The notes: generated by a model not told the origin, from the letters alone. Numbered from the stretch's first letter, positions 1-7,885 are shown. The stretch is 40,048 nt of DNA from Verrucomicrobiota bacterium (GCA_016209525.1 JACQWK010000696.1:1-40048), one strand, 5' to 3'. Numbers and translations: made by a program.

Positions 1-254
1 AAGGTCCCGGTTTTGCGCTCATACATCCGCAGGACATTACGCTTTCTCTCGAAAGATTGCGTTCCTCGGCCCTGAACCAGCTCCAGGGGCGCGTGCAGAG
101 TATTGCGACCGCGAGCTCTACCGTGGAGCTGCAGGTTGACGCAGGACTCATCTTCAAAGTTTTCATCACGCACCAGAGTCTGCGGGAGCTTGACCTGACC
201 GAAGGCGGCGAGGTTTACCTGACTTTCAAGGCGGCGTCGGTGAAGACGTACTGA
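1..254 (+). CDS. C-terminal end of an ABC transporter ATPase with TOBE domain (ModC-like), partial
   Basis: The reading frame is open from the window edge (first full codon at base 3) to a TGA at 252-254, so the 5' part of the gene lies outside. The visible ~83 residues begin with an IHPQDITLS stretch, the usual junction after the nucleotide-binding domain of molybdate-type importers. They continue as one small beta-rich TOBE (molybdate-binding-like) domain with GRVQSIATASSTVELQVDAG and a GGEVYLTFKAASV end. In the family this domain binds oxyanion or regulates transport at the cytoplasmic side. The ATPase motifs are not in view, so the substrate (molybdate, tungstate or other) is inferred only. 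A TTG at 57 would give a 65-residue stand-alone TOBE protein, but the conserved text upstream of it argues for the longer gene. Confidence 0.7.
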   Translation, partial: GPGFALIHPQDITLSLERLRSSALNQLQGRVQSIATASSTVELQVDAGLIFKVFITHQSLRELDLTEGGEVYLTFKAASVKTY

Positions 255-258
255 GAAA

Positions 259-321
259 CCACTGACCACTGACCACTGACCACTGATAACTGCTCAGGCC
301 CTCAACCAATAACTCTCAACC
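259..321. repeat. Degenerate heptanucleotide array abutting a start codon
   Basis: Four perfect CCACTGA units fill 259-286. The same 7-bp phase continues with degenerate units (TAACTGC, TCAGGCC, CTCAACC, AATAACT, CTCAACC) up to base 321, and the next base is the A of the ATG at 322. No Shine-Dalgarno lies in it. Similar 7-bp periodic arrays occur at 2807-2904, 4688-4715, 13329-13356 and 31031-31065. Confidence 0.75.
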
Positions 322-2790
322 ATGTTGACCGACCTCCGATACGCGATCCGCATGCTGCTGAAGAATCCTGGATTCACCTGCGTGGCCGTCTTGACGATCG
401 CACTCGGCATCGGGGCGAATTCTGCCATCTTCAGCCAGATCAACGAATTGATCTTGCGGCCGATGCCGGTGAAAGACCCGGAAAAGCTGATGGCGCTCGT
501 GCTGATCGACCCGCAGGGCGACTATTCAAACCAGAACATTCCGTTTCCGATCTGCCGCGACTACCAGGAGCAGAGCCGCGCGTTTTCGGATCTCGTTGCC
601 TACGCCACCGTCCGTCCACCGATGCAAGTCGGTGAGACGACCGCCCGTGTTCCCGTCCAACTTGCATCAGCCAATTTCTTCTCCACACTGGGCGTTGCTC
701 CTGTGCTGGGCCGCGGTTTTTCGGCGGAAGAAGATCGAAATCCTGCCGGTCAGGTGTCAGTGGTGATCAGCTCGGCCTGCTGGCAAGAGCGCTTTGGCGC
801 CGACCCTGGGGTCATCGGAAAAATTCTTGTCCTTCGGCCGGCCTATGTCCAGCCGCTGCATTGCACCATCGTTGGCGTTGCGCCCCCCTGGTTCCACGGA
901 CTGGAGCCGGAAGCGCCGGAGGTTTGGATTCCAGCGGTGATGGAGGCGCATTTCAAGAAGAGCGAGCGGGTGGATTTCAGACTGGTTGGCCGCCTGGCGC
1001 CCGCCATCACACGCAAAGAGGCCGTGGCCGAGCTGAACGTCGTGACGCGGAACATCGCCGAGAAGTACAAAGGTGCGGTAATCCCAGGCTACGAAATGGA
1101 GGGCATCTTTCCTTCGGACCTTCGGGTCGAATTGCGTTACGCCGCGCTGGGACGATGGGGCGCGTTCAATTCGCACCGAACGCTGCGCCGAGCCGCTGTG
1201 CTCGCCGCAGGCGTCGTCGGAGTGATCCTCTTGATTGCGTGCGCCAATCTCGCGAATCTGCTGCTGGCGCGTGCCGCGAATCGTCGAAAAGAAATCGCCA
1301 TGCGGCTGTCGCTTGGGGCCAGCCGGAGCCGCCTCTTGCGCCAAATGCTGACGGAAAGTGTGCTGCTGGCGTTGGTCGGAGGCGCTTTTGCCTTGGTTTT
1401 TGGCGTGTGGGCGAATCAGTTGCTCTGCCATTTCAAGCCGAGCGCCATCCGTCTGCTGGTCGAGTCGCGCCTGGACGGAAATGTGATTCTCTTTACCGTG
1501 GGGCTTTCGATCCTGACCGGACTGCTCTTTGGGATGGTTCCCGCCTGGCAAGCGATTCAGTTTGACCTAAACTCGGCGTTGAAAGAGGAAAGGGCCGCCA
1601 TGAACGACGCGGGCTTGCGGCTTCACGTGCGTGACGCTTTGGCGGCGGCTCAGGTCGGCTTATGTCTGCTGCTCCTCATGGGTGCCGGCCTTTGCCTGAG
1701 GAGTTTTCTGGAACTTCATTCCGCGAACCACGGATTCAACGTGCGAAACACGATGATCGCCTCCCTGAACTTGAAAGGAACTGGGAGCTCTGAGGAAACC
1801 GCCCGTCAGATTCTCGAACAGCTCGTCCAGAGCGTGAAAGCGCTCCCCGGCGTACGATCGGCCAGCTTCGCCAGTTCCTTCCCCTTGCTCGGAGACGGGC
1901 CATGGAGCATGCCGGTATTCGAGATCGAAGGCTACGTCCGACGAAAAGACGAATTCTTGGTCATGGAGTTTGGCAATGTCGGCCCGGACTATTTCGAAAC
2001 TCTCCAGATTCCGGTGCTAAGTTCTTCCGGCGCGCATCTCAGGGAGCGGGGCGCGCTGGCCTGGGTCAACGAAAGTTTCGTCCGGCGATACTGGCCGGGC
2101 ATCAATCCAATCGGCAAGCGCGTCGGACCCTATGAAGTGGCTGGCGTCGTGAACAACAGCCGGGTCAAGAACCTATGGGAGGAGCCCGAACCGTACGTTT
2201 ACGTTCAGTACCTGGTTCCGCCCCTGATGCGTTCCGATCAACTGATCCGGCGTTTGGGACATCTGCTCGTGAGAACGGAAGGCGATCCCAAGGTGCTGTT
2301 GCCGGCGCTCCGGCAGGCGATCCAGACGGCCAGTTCCGGCCTAGACGCCTCGAGAATTCAAACCATGCGGCAGGTGGTCTCGAGCTCCTTGGTGGGACAG
2401 CGTTTCACGCTGATCCTCTTGGCGAGTTTCGCGGCGACCGCTCTCCTGCTGGCCGTCATCGGACTTTATGGCGTGATGTCGTACTTGGTCACTCAGCGGA
2501 CGAAGGAGATCGGCATCCGAGTGGCGTTGGGGGCCCAACGGCGTCATGTGCTTGGTCTGGTTTTGAAACGGGGATTGCTCCTGGTCAGTTTGGGCCTTGC
2601 TCTCGGCCTGGCGGGTGCGCTGGCCTCGACGCGCCTGATGTCCGGCTTGCTCTTTGGAATCACGCCGACCGATCCGGCGACTTTTGTGTCGGTCGCCTTG
2701 CTCCTGGCCGCGATTGCGCTCCTGGCTTGCTACTTGCCTGCCCGCAGGGCCACCCAAGTCGATCCCATCGTGGCGCTGAGATATGAGTAA
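322..2790 (+). CDS. ADOP/MacB-type duplicated ABC permease
   Basis: An 822-residue integral membrane protein of the MacB/FtsX superfamily. Length and layout fit the 'acidobacterial duplicated orphan permease' family (about 800 residues): two copies of a periplasmic MacB-core plus FtsX unit in one chain. The opening LRYAIRMLLKNPGFT and the membrane segment at about 15-40 are typical. The first FtsX part lies at about 290-411 with EIAMRLSLGASRSRLLRQML near 324. The second half repeats this with membrane segments near 437-461, 694-722, 752-775 and 786-811 and the parallel motif EIGIRVALGAQRRHVLGLVL near 730. Such proteins do not import; they couple ATP hydrolysis to periplasmic work such as lipoprotein or peptide extrusion. 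Unlike most 'orphans' it is followed 115 bp later by a matching ATPase. The start has no Shine-Dalgarno and follows a heptad repeat array. The substrate is unknown. Confidence 0.9.
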   Translation: MLTDLRYAIRMLLKNPGFTCVAVLTIALGIGANSAIFSQINELILRPMPVKDPEKLMALVLIDPQGDYSNQNIPFPICRDYQEQSRAFSDLVAYATVRPPMQVGETTARVPVQLASANFFSTLGVAPVLGRGFSAEEDRNPAGQVSVVISSACWQERFGADPGVIGKILVLRPAYVQPLHCTIVGVAPPWFHGLEPEAPEVWIPAVMEAHFKKSERVDFRLVGRLAPAITRKEAVAELNVVTRNIAEKYKGAVIPGYEMEGIFPSDLRVELRYAALGRWGAFNSHRTLRRAAVLAAGVVGVILLIACANLANLLLARAANRRKEIAMRLSLGASRSRLLRQMLTESVLLALVGGAFALVFGVWANQLLCHFKPSAIRLLVESRLDGNVILFTVGLSILTGLLFGMVPAWQAIQFDLNSALKEERAAMNDAGLRLHVRDALAAAQVGLCLLLLMGAGLCLRSFLELHSANHGFNVRNTMIASLNLKGTGSSEETARQILEQLVQSVKALPGVRSASFASSFPLLGDGPWSMPVFEIEGYVRRKDEFLVMEFGNVGPDYFETLQIPVLSSSGAHLRERGALAWVNESFVRRYWPGINPIGKRVGPYEVAGVVNNSRVKNLWEEPEPYVYVQYLVPPLMRSDQLIRRLGHLLVRTEGDPKVLLPALRQAIQTASSGLDASRIQTMRQVVSSSLVGQRFTLILLASFAATALLLAVIGLYGVMSYLVTQRTKEIGIRVALGAQRRHVLGLVLKRGLLLVSLGLALGLAGALASTRLMSGLLFGITPTDPATFVSVALLLAAIALLACYLPARRATQVDPIVALRYE

Positions 2791-2806
2791 AGCGTTGAAT
2801 CGAGAG

Positions 2807-2904
2807 AACGTGAAACGTGATGCGTGATGTGTGACGAATGACTGGCCACTGACCACTGCCAACTCAATAATCGCCATTCGCAAACCCACAAACTAGAATT
2901 GAAC
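2807..2904. repeat. Degenerate heptanucleotide array between the permease and ATPase genes
   Basis: Units of exactly 7 bp: AACGTGA, AACGTGA, TGCGTGA, TGTGTGA, CGAATGA, CTGGCCA, CTGACCA, CTGCCAA at 2807-2862. More degenerate units in the same phase (CTCAATA, ATCGCCA, TTCGCAA, ACCCACA) fill the rest of the gap to the ATG at 2906. The array occupies nearly the whole intergenic space and contains no ribosome binding site. Confidence 0.7.
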
Positions 2905-2905
2905 G

Positions 2906-3580
2906 ATGGAACCAATGATCAAACTCCGGAACGTCGAGAAGTGCTACAAAACCAAGGCCGGCATGACCTATGTGCTGCGCCAAATCAACATCGACATCGA
3001 AGATGGTGAATTCATCACGATCATGGGACCGTCGGGCGCCGGCAAGTCCACTTTGCTCGCGATCCTTGGCATGTACGACAGCGCTTGGGAAGGCGAATTC
3101 CACTTCCTCGGCCAGGCCGTTCACACCTTGAAGCCCCGAGACCGCGCCGAAATCAACAAGCGCTACGTCGGCTTCGTGTTTCAGCAGTATCATTTGCTCG
3201 ATAGCCTGACGGTTGCGGAGAACCTTGATATTCCTCTCTCCTACCGGAACATCAAGAAATCCGAGCGGGACGCGGCCGTCGCCGATACACTGGATCGGTT
3301 CGGCATTGTCGGGAAGAAGGATTTGTTTCCCAGCCAGCTTTCCGGCGGCCAGCAACAGTTGGTCGGAGTTGCCCGCGCCGTCATCGCCAATCCAAAATTG
3401 CTCCTGGCCGACGAGCCGACAGGCAATCTCCACTCGACGCAGGGCAAGCAGATCATGGAGTTGTTCAAGCGCTTGAACTCCGAAGGAACAACCATCATCC
3501 AGGTGACTCACTCGGAAACCAACGCGGCCTACGGTCACCGCATCATCAAACTTCAGGATGGGTGGATCACGAAGGAATGA
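2906..3580 (+). CDS. ABC transporter ATP-binding protein, LolD/MacB type
   Basis: A 224-residue stand-alone nucleotide-binding subunit. Walker [10 protein letters not shown] is at about residues 41-49, the Q-loop in [11 protein letters not shown], the ABC signature LSGGQQQ at about 146-152, Walker B with [11 protein letters not shown] at about 165-173, and the switch histidine in VTHSE. The Q-loop text and the DEPTGNL form are typical of the LolD/MacB/FtsE class, whose ATPases work with FtsX-like permeases rather than importers. It probably energises the permease encoded just upstream; both lie on the same strand and are separated only by a heptad array. ATG at 2906 is used; an ATG three codons later (2915) would also fit. 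A signature variation ([14 protein letters not shown] rather than the usual QRVAIARA) is seen but should be tolerated. Confidence 0.9.
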   Translation: MEPMIKLRNVEKCYKTKAGMTYVLRQINIDIEDGEFITIMGPSGAGKSTLLAILGMYDSAWEGEFHFLGQAVHTLKPRDRAEINKRYVGFVFQQYHLLDSLTVAENLDIPLSYRNIKKSERDAAVADTLDRFGIVGKKDLFPSQLSGGQQQLVGVARAVIANPKLLLADEPTGNLHSTQGKQIMELFKRLNSEGTTIIQVTHSETNAAYGHRIIKLQDGWITKE

Positions 3581-3621
3581 GATTTATCAATCAGTTCATA
3601 AGTCAGCTAACATGAAGATTA

Positions 3622-3682
3622 CCCCTCACCCCATCCCTCTCCCCCTCAGATGGGGAGTGGGTGTCCGTAGGACGGGTGAGGA
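3622..3682. repeat. REP-like palindromic element, CCCCTCACCCC family
   Basis: The element opens with CCCCTCACCCC (3622-3632) and closes with GGGTGAGG (3674-3681), which can pair; an inner CTCCCC/GGGGAG pair nests within. It lies between the convergent ATPase (ending 3580) and lipoprotein (ending 3723) genes, where its hairpin could act as a terminator. A second copy of the same family lies at 37889-37930 inside the broken hsdM gene. Confidence 0.65.
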
Positions 3683-3722
3683 GTGTCTATCAAGTTCTGA
3701 ACTCATAGACAAGACTTGAGAT

Positions 3723-3968
3723 TCAACGAATGGGGTACTTGGCCAAGAATTTCTTGAAGTTGTCGCGGCTTCTTTGATTCATCTCCTTTTCAATGACGGC
3801 GTTGACGCCTTTGAGCCGAATTCTCACCTGTGTGGCACGGGCGATGTCCGCGAGCAGTTCCGGCGAAACTCTGTAGAGATTCCGGCTGATTCCGTGTTTC
3901 TTGGTGCCCGCGCACCCCGCGATCAAGCCTGCAAGCGCAAACAGAGAAAGCAATCTCACGCCAAACAT
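3723..3968 (-). CDS. Small lipoprotein, unknown function
   Basis: An 81-residue protein with a clear lipoprotein signal: short basic start MFGVR, hydrophobic core LLSLFALAGLIAG, and lipobox LIAG followed by the acylated Cys at residue 19. The mature part of about 60 residues is basic and polar, without recognisable domain. It is predicted to be membrane-anchored on the outer side of the inner membrane or sorted to the outer membrane. Its ATG lies 3 bp after the stop codon of the upstream gene (3972-4550), in the arrangement GACTAGCGAATG, which points to translational coupling. I do not recognise a family. Confidence 0.6.
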   Translation of the reverse strand: MFGVRLLSLFALAGLIAGCAGTKKHGISRNLYRVSPELLADIARATQVRIRLKGVNAVIEKEMNQRSRDNFKKFLAKYPIR

Positions 3969-3971
3969 TCG

Positions 3972-4550
3972 CTAGTCATCCAGAGCCATGCTATCGAGCG
4001 CGACCGCGCAGTTGATGCGCTCCTCGGCCGCCTTGGCAAAGTGGGATTGAAGATCACGGTTGGAGTGGGCCTGCGCCAGAAGGTAGTCCACGCGCCTGAT
4101 ATTCATCTCGTCCGCGCAGCGGGTCCAGAACTGTGCTCGCCAAGTCTCGAGCAGAACCTTGGCCAGACAAATCCGCAATACGGTCCGGTGCTGCCGGCGA
4201 AATTGCCGGAGGTCTTGGCTGGTTGGATACGTTGCTCCGCACAGCGATCGAAGCGCCGGGTCAGCGAGCGCAGCCTGTTCGATCTGTTCCGAATCGTAAA
4301 GGCCGCTCGCATAGCAGTAGGCGAGCAGAGCCAGCAGCCTTTGCGGATGCGGATGATCGGCGGGGTGATCCGTAAACGGAAGGCATTGCGCGGGATCATC
4401 CAAATCCAGAACGGCCTCGAGAACCACCTTCAGAAGGTTTCCGCCGCTCAACAACGCGTCCAAATCCGGGGGAAGCGAATCGTTGGCAAGAAATTGTCGT
4501 CCGCCGCAATGCATAGTTCTCTGGACCATTTGAGATCGATCAAATTCCAC
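3972..4550 (-). CDS. Transposase-N-domain-like (DUF772-type) stand-alone protein
   Basis: A 192-residue protein resembling only the N-terminal domain of IS5/IS1182-type transposases. The matching part is LLALLAYCYASGLYDSEQIE, then a middle with DPALRSLCGATYPTSQDLRQ and FRRQHRTVLRICLAKVL, equivalent to the usual 'is there a match, then F-R-R-x-H' region of DUF772. The catalytic DDE core that should follow is absent and the gene ends in its own C-terminal tail (VALDSMALDD). It could therefore be a domesticated DNA-binding domain or a transposase remnant. Coupling to a lipoprotein gene 3 bp downstream suggests a maintained pair. The 4550 start is GTG; ATGs at 4529 and 4514 are alternatives. Confidence 0.6.
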   Translation of the reverse strand: MEFDRSQMVQRTMHCGGRQFLANDSLPPDLDALLSGGNLLKVVLEAVLDLDDPAQCLPFTDHPADHPHPQRLLALLAYCYASGLYDSEQIEQAALADPALRSLCGATYPTSQDLRQFRRQHRTVLRICLAKVLLETWRAQFWTRCADEMNIRRVDYLLAQAHSNRDLQSHFAKAAEERINCAVALDSMALDD

Positions 4551-4656
4551 GAGGGACTATGCCCGTCCCAGGTTACGATTCGGCGACGGTTGTGTTACGT
4601 GTTGTCGAAAATTGGTTTTAGGATTTTCTGCACCTGTTTCCTTGCGCCGCGTGTGC

Positions 4657-4750
4657 GTAGCCGCCGAGGTAATGAGGCGGACACTCCCAAATCCAAAATC
4701 GTAAATCGTAAATCGTGACTGGGCCTCCGCCTCCTCACGTCGGCGGCTAC
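4657..4750. repeat. Composite palindromic element: inverted 25-mers flanking a heptad array
   Basis: A 25-bp unit beginning GTAGCCGCCGAGGTAATGAG (4657-4681) and its inverted copy at 4726-4750 match at about 22 of 25 positions, so the element can fold back. Between them lies a 7-bp array (CAAATCC, AAAATCG, TAAATCG, TAAATCG; 4688-4715). The unit is related to copies at 28472-28496 and inside argJ (13369-13393), where it is again followed by heptads in the same order. It fills most of the gap between the kinase gene and the DUF772-like gene. Confidence 0.75.
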
Positions 4751-4784
4751 AGTTCATGGCGAGGCAAGTCTCGCGAAGTTCGGC

Positions 4785-5963
4785 TCACGCCTTGGGGAGG
4801 GTGAAATAGAACGTGCTTCCTTGCCCCAAGTGGCTTTCGAGCCAAACCTTCCCGCCATGCGCCTGCACGATGTGTTTGACGATAGCCAGGCCCAAGCCGG
4901 TGCCACCCGTCTCCCGCGACCGCGCTTTGTCCACGCGGAAGAATCGCTCGAAGACACGCTCTCTTGCCTCCGGTGGAACGCCCGGACCATCATCCTGCAC
5001 CCAAACCTGAAGCTTGTCCTCGGGAAGCTCCCGGGCGTCGATCACCACCCGGCCCTGCTGCCGGTGGCCATATTTGATCGCGTTTTCCACGAGATTGAAC
5101 AGCACTTGCTGAAGTCGGTCGGCATCCGCCAGCGCCCACAAGTCCGGCGGGAGCTGGTTCTCGACCGTGACGTGTTTCTCCGCCGCGCGAGCGCGCAGAT
5201 CCTCCACGACGCGCTGACCCTGTTCGCGGAGGTTGACCCGCTGGGCGTTCATGACAATTTGGCCGCTTTCCAGTTTGGAAATCGTGAGCAGGTCCTCGAT
5301 CAAATAAGTCAGCCGGTCTGCGTGTTTATCGATGATCTGCAAAAAGCGGGTGGCCTGGTCCGGGTCGTTCCTCGCCCCTTCCAAGAGGGTCTCGACGTAG
5401 CCTTTGATCATGGAGAGCGGCGTGCGCAGTTCGTGGCTGACGTTGGCCACAAATTCCCGGCGCGTGTTCTCGAGTTGTTTGAGCCGGGTGATATCGTGGA
5501 ACACGAGGATGGTTCCTTGCTGCTTTCCATCCGGATCGACATAGCACGCGGCGTTCACTTCCAGACAGCGAGGCTCCGTGCCTGGATACTCCAATTCGCT
5601 TCCCAGAACTTGATTCTCAACGGCGACTCGCGCCACCAGATCGGCCAGCGCGGGCCACCGCAACGCTTCCGCGATCGATTGTCCGCGGATGTCCGTGCTG
5701 AGCGAGAGCAGCCTGGCCAGCGACTGGTTGATCAATTGGATCTTGCCATTCGATCCCAGCAACAAAACGCCGTCCACCATGCTGTTGAAAAGCGCTTGCT
5801 GGCGGGTTTGCGCCTCCGCGAACGCTTGCTGTTGCTGGCGCAGCATGGTGGCCGTGTATTCTTGGCGTTCTTGGAATCGCTGCCGGCGGTGCCGCCGCTC
5901 TCTTCGCCAGGCATCAAGCAGGATCAGGCCCACGATGATGATGAAAATTACGCTCGGCCACAT
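4785..5963 (-). CDS. phoR: Sensor histidine kinase, PhoR-like
   Basis: A 392-residue kinase if started at the ATG at 5963. A single membrane segment (residues 3-16, VIFIIIVGLILL) is followed by an arginine-rich linker and a coiled stretch, then a PAS domain at about 55-160. HisKA follows with FVANVSHELRTPLSMIKGY (phospho-accepting His at about 177), then HATPase with N-box NLVENAIKYG (about 290), DDGPG (about 324) and GTGLGL (about 354). All catalytic boxes are intact. There is no sizeable periplasmic domain, so the signal is probably read in or at the membrane, as for PhoR with PstSCAB/PhoU. It lies downstream of the regulator gene on the same strand. A TTG start at 6065 would add 34 unlikely residues. 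Whether phosphate is the signal is inferred from family resemblance; no pst genes are in view. Confidence 0.85.
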   Translation of the reverse strand: MWPSVIFIIIVGLILLDAWRRERRHRRQRFQERQEYTATMLRQQQQAFAEAQTRQQALFNSMVDGVLLLGSNGKIQLINQSLARLLSLSTDIRGQSIAEALRWPALADLVARVAVENQVLGSELEYPGTEPRCLEVNAACYVDPDGKQQGTILVFHDITRLKQLENTRREFVANVSHELRTPLSMIKGYVETLLEGARNDPDQATRFLQIIDKHADRLTYLIEDLLTISKLESGQIVMNAQRVNLREQGQRVVEDLRARAAEKHVTVENQLPPDLWALADADRLQQVLFNLVENAIKYGHRQQGRVVIDARELPEDKLQVWVQDDGPGVPPEARERVFERFFRVDKARSRETGGTGLGLAIVKHIVQAHGGKVWLESHLGQGSTFYFTLPKA

Positions 5964-6122
5964 TTTGTGAATCGGGCCACGCCTTCGCCAGGCACCGCTG
6001 GCACGTCCGGCGAATGCCGCGGCGCAGTCTGCCCTTGAGCCTGGGCAGCCAAGCACGTGGAGCAAATTTTCATTCAGCCGTCTTCGGATAGACTCCGGCG
6101 CTGCGCCACTCCAAATAGGAAC

Positions 6123-6806
6123 TCAATCGTCTGTGCAGCGATAACCCACCCCGCGCACAGTATCGAGATATTTGGCGCCGGGACCCAGTTTTTCCCGCAA
6201 GCGTCGCATATGCGTATCGACGGTCCGGGTATCGATGAAAGTGTCATAGCCCCAGACCTCGTTCAGCAACTGCTCGCGCGTTTGGACTCGCCCCCGGCGC
6301 TGCACTAACAGGGTCAACAGCCTGAATTCGGTTGGAGTCAAGGTGATCGGCCGGTCGCTTACTGTGACCCGGTGTCTGGGGATATCGAGACACAACTCGC
6401 CCAGTTCGAAGTGTTCTTGTTTTTCTTCCCGGCTCTTGCCGCGCTGAAGCAGATTCTTGACCCGGAGCACGAGTTCGCGGGGACTGAAGGGTTTGGTCAC
6501 GTAATCGTCCGCTCCGAGTTCGAGTCCAAGCACGCGATCAAGTTCCGACGCTTTCGCCGTGAGCATCACAATGGGGATCGCCGACGTCGCCGGATCACCG
6601 CGCAACTTCTTGCAGACCTCAAGACCGTCGATCTCGGGGAGCATCAGGTCGAGCACGATCAAACTCGGATGGACGGAGCGCGCTTTCTTCATCGCTTCGG
6701 CGCCGTCCGCCGCCGTCACGACGTCGCATCCCGCCGCTTTGAGATTGAACTCGATCAAGTCCAAGGCATCCGGCTCATCGTCCACCACCAGAATTTTCGG
6801 CTTCAT
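6123..6806 (-). CDS. phoB: OmpR/PhoB-family response regulator
   Basis: A 227-residue regulator with receiver domain (acidic pocket DDE at 9-11, phosphorylation Asp53 in LDLMLPEIDG, Thr83 in MLTAK, Lys105 in VTKPF). A winged-helix DNA-binding domain spans about 135-225, ending in the typical TVRGVGYRC. It is the first gene of a phoB-phoR type operon, followed at 5963 by its kinase. The ATG at 6806 has a good ribosome site (AAGGGGA) about 7 bases ahead, one of the few strong ones in this window. Upstream are 11-bp-spaced repeats that could be its own operator. Assignment to phosphate control is the best family match, but other OmpR-type signals cannot be excluded. Confidence 0.87.
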   Translation of the reverse strand: MKPKILVVDDEPDALDLIEFNLKAAGCDVVTAADGAEAMKKARSVHPSLIVLDLMLPEIDGLEVCKKLRGDPATSAIPIVMLTAKASELDRVLGLELGADDYVTKPFSPRELVLRVKNLLQRGKSREEKQEHFELGELCLDIPRHRVTVSDRPITLTPTEFRLLTLLVQRRGRVQTREQLLNEVWGYDTFIDTRTVDTHMRRLREKLGPGAKYLDTVRGVGYRCTDD

Positions 6807-6829
6807 AACTTCCCCTTAGATTAAGCGAG

Positions 6830-6866
6830 TTACGAAGCGATGCCAATTCGGTTACGGTTCGGTGAC
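6830..6866 (-). promoter_or_regulatory. Candidate PHO-box-like operator upstream of phoB
   Basis: TTCGGTTAC (6847-6855) is repeated as TTCGGTGAC (6858-6866) with an 11-bp period. A further GTTAC at 6829-6833 lies exactly 22 bp from the second GTTAC. Read toward phoB this is GTCAC, GTAAC and GTAAC spaced 11 and 22. PhoB-type regulators bind direct repeats of 11-bp period containing TGTCA-like cores, so this fits an autoregulatory site. Confidence 0.45.
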
Positions 6867-6934
6867 AAAGTCCTGCGATTTTTGGATTGGCAGAAAAGGA
6901 TTTCCTCGTACGATTTGGAGCCGAGGTTAAAACT

Positions 6935-7885
6935 ATGAAATGGCTCACAGTTCTTCTACTCACGCTGGCGACGGCATTGCACGCCGCCGATTCCAAACCC
7001 AAGATTGAAACCTTCCTCGATCCGGCAAAGGCGGGTCAGGATTACATCGACCAAGGCGAATACAGAAACGATTGGGGCGGCGCTCAAGTCCTAGCGTTGG
7101 GCGGTGGCAATTTTCGCATGGTGACTTTTCGCGGCGGCTTGCCCGGCGACGGATGGGACAAAGAATACCGGCAAGAAAACGCTGGCAAACGCGAAGGCGG
7201 CAAGATTCTTTTCACCGGCCCGGAGAACTATCGCGCCGAACTCGCGAACGGGAAAATTACGATCACGACCGAAAGCGGCGGGCCTTGGACGATGGAAAGA
7301 ACCGAGCGCAAAAGCCCGACTCTCGGCGCGAAGCCGCCGCCCGGCGCGGTCGTCCTGTTCGACGGCGCAAATACGGACGCATGGGCCGGCGGGCACTTGG
7401 ACGAGCGCAATTTGCTGGCGGCCGGCTGCAAGAGCAAACAAAGCTTCAAGGATTTCACGGCGCACCTTGAGTTTCTGCTTCCTTTCATGCCGCTCGCGCG
7501 CGAACAGGGCCGAGGCAACAGCGGCGTCTATTTGCAGGACCGTTACGAGATTCAAGTGCTCGATTCTTTCGGGCTGAAGGGTGAAGACAACGAATGCGGA
7601 GGTATCTACTCGCAAGTCAAGCCGTCCGAGAACCTGTGCTTCCCGCCATTGGTTTGGCAGACGTACGACATTGAATTCACCTCCGCAACATTCGATGAGT
7701 CGGGCAAGAAAACGAAAAACGCGGTCGTCACGATCCGGCACAATGGCGTGCCGATCCACCAAAACTTGGAGTTCAAAGGCCCTACGCCGGGCGGAAAGAA
7801 AGAAGACTCGACGGGCGGACCTCTCCAATTGCAGGGCCACGGCAATCCGGTCTTTTATCGCAACGTTTGGGTCGTGCCGAAGTGA
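6935..7885 (+). CDS. Secreted DUF1080 (3-keto-disaccharide hydrolase-like) protein
   Basis: A 316-residue exported protein. The ATG at 6935 opens a clean signal peptide (MKWLTVLLLTLATALHAAD, cut after Ala-Ala near 18) and has GAGG about 10 bases ahead; an in-frame TTG start at 6887 would spoil the signal. After a spacer domain (about 20-120) comes the DUF1080 domain (about 125-315). It shows the family marks VVLFDGANTDAWAGG, then DFTAHLEFLLPF, GNSGVYLQDRYEIQVLDSFG, ECGGIYSQVKPSENLCFPPL, WQTYDIEFTSATF and an LQGHGNPVFYRNVWVV end. Members are lectin/glucanase-fold sugar-acting proteins abundant in Planctomycetes and Verrucomicrobia; some hydrolyse 3-keto-glycosides. The substrate here is not predictable. 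The DUF1501 gene downstream on the same strand suggests a polysaccharide-degrading setting. Confidence 0.85.
   Translation: MKWLTVLLLTLATALHAADSKPKIETFLDPAKAGQDYIDQGEYRNDWGGAQVLALGGGNFRMVTFRGGLPGDGWDKEYRQENAGKREGGKILFTGPENYRAELANGKITITTESGGPWTMERTERKSPTLGAKPPPGAVVLFDGANTDAWAGGHLDERNLLAAGCKSKQSFKDFTAHLEFLLPFMPLAREQGRGNSGVYLQDRYEIQVLDSFGLKGEDNECGGIYSQVKPSENLCFPPLVWQTYDIEFTSATFDESGKKTKNAVVTIRHNGVPIHQNLEFKGPTPGGKKEDSTGGPLQLQGHGNPVFYRNVWVVPK

Noticed and set aside
4557..4757. 66-codon minus-strand frame upstream of the DUF772-like gene
   Set aside because: Its text is the translation of the composite repeat and heptads at 4657-4750, with no protein character.
4821..6038. 405-codon plus-strand frame opposite the kinase gene
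   Set aside because: Antisense shadow; the minus strand encodes an intact histidine kinase with all motifs.
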